DNA of 64,000 nucleotides from Sphingobacterium sp. (GTDB lineage Bacteria; Bacteroidota; Bacteroidia; Sphingobacteriales; Sphingobacteriaceae): positions 1 to 64,000 of the forward strand of contig JAITLV010000056.1 in assembly GCA_031277685.1 (NCBI GenBank), written 5' to 3'. The position numbers and the translations under genes are program-made. Below are positions 61,729 to 64,000 of the stretch, piece by piece (the first letter of the stretch is position 1; each line of letters opens with the position of its first letter). The notes below the pieces were generated by a model. The model was not told where the DNA came from. It saw only the letters and a program-made list of their open reading frames with translations, and made no database searches.

Positions 61729-63090
61729 ATGGCCATGAAAACGAAAATAAATATTATAGTAATAAGTACCATGCTGATTTTGTTTTCTGCATGTTCACAA
61801 GACTGGCTTGAAGAAAAACAGGATATTAAATTAATAGTCCCAACAACAATTGCTGATCTGGATTTATTAATGAACTCCAATATGCTTGCTTACGATGGAC
61901 GTGGAGCATTAGAAGCTTCTAGTGACGATTTTGAAATGACACAGGAACAATACAACTCCTTATGGTATGATTTTGAACGAAAATTAATTATATGGAATAT
62001 TGACGAATTCCCAAAACTTGGCACTCTAAAACATGAGGAGTGGGAGATTGCATATTCCCAAATACAGACCTGTAATGTTGTATTAGAGGCCTTGAAGAAA
62101 ATTACAAGAACTGAAAGTAATGCAGTGATGTATGATCGTATCAAAGGGAGTGCATTATATCATAGATCGCGACAATTTTTAAATCTTGCAATGACTTTTT
62201 GTAAATATTATGATCCTTCAACAGCAGATAAAGACCTTGGAATTGTATTGAAACTTGAGGCCGATATAAATGAGCCAGTAAAACGAAGTACATTGAATAA
62301 TACCTACTTCCGAATTGTGGAAGATCTTAAGACAGCTGCGCTTCTACTACCTGAAAATCAAATCTCGATTACTCATATTACAAAAGGAGGTGCGTATGCG
62401 CTTTTAGCGCGAACCTATTTATACATGAATGACTATCAACATGCTATGGAGTCCGCGGAACAATCTTTGCAATATCATTCTTCGATTGATGATTATAATA
62501 CTATCGACAGCAGCAGTTCCTCACCATTGCTAAATAAGAGTAAGGAACCGCATATTAGAATCGAAATGACAGCGCCTTACACAAGCACTGGATATGGATC
62601 GGTTATACCAGCTGAATTATATCAATTATACAAATCCAATGATTTACGAAAGACTTTATTTTTTAAAATGCAAGATGGAAAACCTATATGGCGTGGAGCG
62701 TCAGTCTCTAATAATCTTTCCGGTACAGCAACTGATGAGGTTTTATTAATAGGAGCGGAATGTTTTGCGAGGCTTAACAATAAAGATAAAGCTATGGAAC
62801 TGCTGAATACTTTGTTGGTAAAGAGATTTAAAACAGGAACATTTATTCCAATAGTTGCTACTAACAATGATGAAGCACTTGATATTGTTCTCGTTGAAAG
62901 GAGAAAGGAGCTATTGAAAAGGGGATTAAGATTTCAGGATCTTAAGAGACTTAATAAAGAGCCAAGATATGCTAAAACCTTGTATCGTGTTATTGGAAAT
63001 GATACGTATACTTTACCTCCGAATGATCGACGTTATATTTTCCCTATTCCTCAATATATTATTAATTATAATAATATAGAACAGAACTAA
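61729..63090 (+). CDS. SusD/RagB-family outer-membrane lipoprotein (second locus)
   Basis: A 453-residue lipoprotein with the lipobox F-S-A-C (cysteine at residue 22). N-terminal S-Q-D-W-L-E-E-K, the helical repeats (Y-H-R-S-R-Q-F-L-N-L-A-M-T-F-C-K-Y-Y; A-Y-A-L-L-A-R-T-Y-L-Y-M-N-D-Y) and the C-terminal R-R-K-E-L-L-K-R-G-L-R-F-Q-D-L-K-R-L-N-K identify SusD. Binds the substrate over the SusC pore. An ATG two codons later (61735) is a possible start. It is 4 bases after susC. Confidence 0.9.
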   Translation: MAMKTKINIIVISTMLILFSACSQDWLEEKQDIKLIVPTTIADLDLLMNSNMLAYDGRGALEASSDDFEMTQEQYNSLWYDFERKLIIWNIDEFPKLGTLKHEEWEIAYSQIQTCNVVLEALKKITRTESNAVMYDRIKGSALYHRSRQFLNLAMTFCKYYDPSTADKDLGIVLKLEADINEPVKRSTLNNTYFRIVEDLKTAALLLPENQISITHITKGGAYALLARTYLYMNDYQHAMESAEQSLQYHSSIDDYNTIDSSSSSPLLNKSKEPHIRIEMTAPYTSTGYGSVIPAELYQLYKSNDLRKTLFFKMQDGKPIWRGASVSNNLSGTATDEVLLIGAECFARLNNKDKAMELLNTLLVKRFKTGTFIPIVATNNDEALDIVLVERRKELLKRGLRFQDLKRLNKEPRYAKTLYRVIGNDTYTLPPNDRRYIFPIPQYIINYNNIEQN

Positions 63091-63117
63091 CTTGTTTAGT
63101 ATTAAAACGAACTCCAA

Positions 63118-64000
63118 ATGAAAAAAATATTAATCATAATTATGCTACAATTACTGGTAGCACAGCTCACTTATTCTCAAAAAAGAACCTTAATTACGGG
63201 AATTATTAGTAATGCTAAAGACCGTCCTGTCAGCGTAGCCCTTAGAATAATTGATGGAGCTTTTGCTACACGAACCACTCAGGAGTATATAACTAAAACC
63301 ACCGATGGGAAATTCAGCTATGAATTTTCCTTGGAGAAGAAATCAAAAGCAACAATATATATAAATGGTAAACTTGCATTTATTCCGGGGACATTTGATG
63401 TTATGGTAAGTCCTGGGGACAGTATTCATTTTACCATATCAGATATTAAAAAAATGGGATTGATCAATATGGACATAAGTGGTATTGGCTCAGAAAAAGT
63501 AACTTTTCTCAAAAAATCTATCGAGCAAGTTTTTTCGGTCCCATCTTCACAAAAAGCATATAGGTATCAGACTATGGCTGAGAGGTATTTGGATGTTGAT
63601 AAAAAACTTTCCCTGATAGATTCAATTTTCCATCATAAGGCAGGGAAGGTTTCAAAGAATGATTTGCAAATTATACATTCAAAGCTTGTTGACGAGACTT
63701 TGGAGATGTTGTTAATTTCCTCCATGACCCTTTATGACGATAGCGTTAAGACATTATTTGATAAATATATTAAATACAAGAATCGCATTTTGCCACTCCT
63801 GGATAAGAGCGCAATAGAATACTATGGAGGTTTCCGTATTTTACCTTACTATTCCATTCTATCAAATGGGAACACTACGGAAATTAGGAGTAACGGATTT
63901 CTGTATGACCATCCGATTGAATACACACATTTTGTACTGAAGGAATTTAATAGATATCCTGCAATCAAAGACTATTTACTTTCAGACCTCGCGATTAAAA
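63118..64000 (+). CDS. Exported protein of unknown family, TlpA/DUF4369-like N-terminus (3' truncated)
   Basis: ATG at 63118, 28 bases after the susD stop; the frame stays open to the end of the window (294 codons), so the gene continues outside. A signal peptide (K-K-I-L-I-I-I-M-L-Q-L-L-V-A-Q-L-T-Y-S-Q) is followed by a strand-rich domain (I-T-G-I-I-S-N-A-K-D-R-P-V-S-V; T-T-D-G-K-F-S-Y-E-F), as in the N-terminal part of DUF4369 or TlpA-like thioredoxin proteins that follow many SusCD pairs. No C-x-x-C motif is visible in the part present. It is probably co-transcribed with susC/susD. Confidence 0.55.
   Translation, partial: MKKILIIIMLQLLVAQLTYSQKRTLITGIISNAKDRPVSVALRIIDGAFATRTTQEYITKTTDGKFSYEFSLEKKSKATIYINGKLAFIPGTFDVMVSPGDSIHFTISDIKKMGLINMDISGIGSEKVTFLKKSIEQVFSVPSSQKAYRYQTMAERYLDVDKKLSLIDSIFHHKAGKVSKNDLQIIHSKLVDETLEMLLISSMTLYDDSVKTLFDKYIKYKNRILPLLDKSAIEYYGGFRILPYYSILSNGNTTEIRSNGFLYDHPIEYTHFVLKEFNRYPAIKDYLLSDLAIK

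Noticed and set aside
1..64000. Insertion sequences, integrase, tRNA or rRNA genes
   Set aside because: No transposase or integrase motifs, no tRNA cloverleaf and no rRNA-like sequence were seen, so no element ends or attachment sites are claimed.

Overview
The window is AT-rich DNA from a Bacteroidota bacterium. SusC/SusD pairs with STN domains, FecR/ECF sigma pairs, an RteC regulator and a complete Bacteroidales-type tra operon (TraA, TraB-like, TraE-G, TraI-O, TraQ) point to this phylum. The MauE/DUF6520 pair, the S9 peptidase beside SusCD and the XRE-S24/DinB/DnaE cassette suggest Sphingobacteriaceae (Sphingobacterium/Pedobacter-like), but the genus is not proven from the sequence.

Layout. 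(1) 1-3.1 kb is a decaying immunity-gene array: two paralogues of a SUKH-like protein (the first cut by the window edge), a DUF2185/Imm33-like gene, a DMP19/DUF4375-like pseudogene, the eroded remnant of a second copy of it, a small SUKH-like gene and a broken minus-strand ORF. (2) 3.1-34.4 kb is a CTnDOT-type conjugative module. It holds rteC, a helix-turn-helix gene, a DUF4099/DUF3945 protein, topoisomerase III, DUF1896, a 1779-residue methylase-helicase and a polyvalent-type ADP-ribosyltransferase. These are followed by mobC, mobB and mobA on the minus strand, a palindrome-rich oriT candidate, and the tra operon on the plus strand. No integrase, attachment site or tRNA is visible, so the ends of the element lie elsewhere. 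(3) 34.5-45.9 kb holds an AraC regulator, a MauE-domain protein and a DUF6520 peptide. Facing them is a minus-strand locus of sigma factor, FecR, SusC, SusD and S9 peptidase, read as a peptide uptake and degradation system. (4) 46.1-50.1 kb is a four-gene operon: PtuA-like ATPase, PtuB-like HNH nuclease, a zinc-ribbon/DpnII-MboI-type nuclease and a zinc-ribbon protein with an R-x4-H motif. It is the best candidate here for an undescribed defence system. (5) 50.1-55.2 kb is a mutagenic repair cassette, XRE-S24 repressor / DinB / DnaE, with two matching operators in the divergent promoter. (6) 56.2-64 kb is a second sigma/FecR/SusC/SusD locus followed by the start of a secreted protein that runs off the window.

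The most unusual signals are these. A 53-bp insertion containing a perfect 18-bp-arm palindrome sits inside the Walker A codons of mobC; removing it restores both frame and motif exactly. The four-gene Septu-like operon is the second. Others are the 21-bp-spaced direct repeats beside the AraC gene, the paired dyads at the S24/dinB promoter, and GC-rich hairpins placed identically between fecR and susC in both Sus loci.
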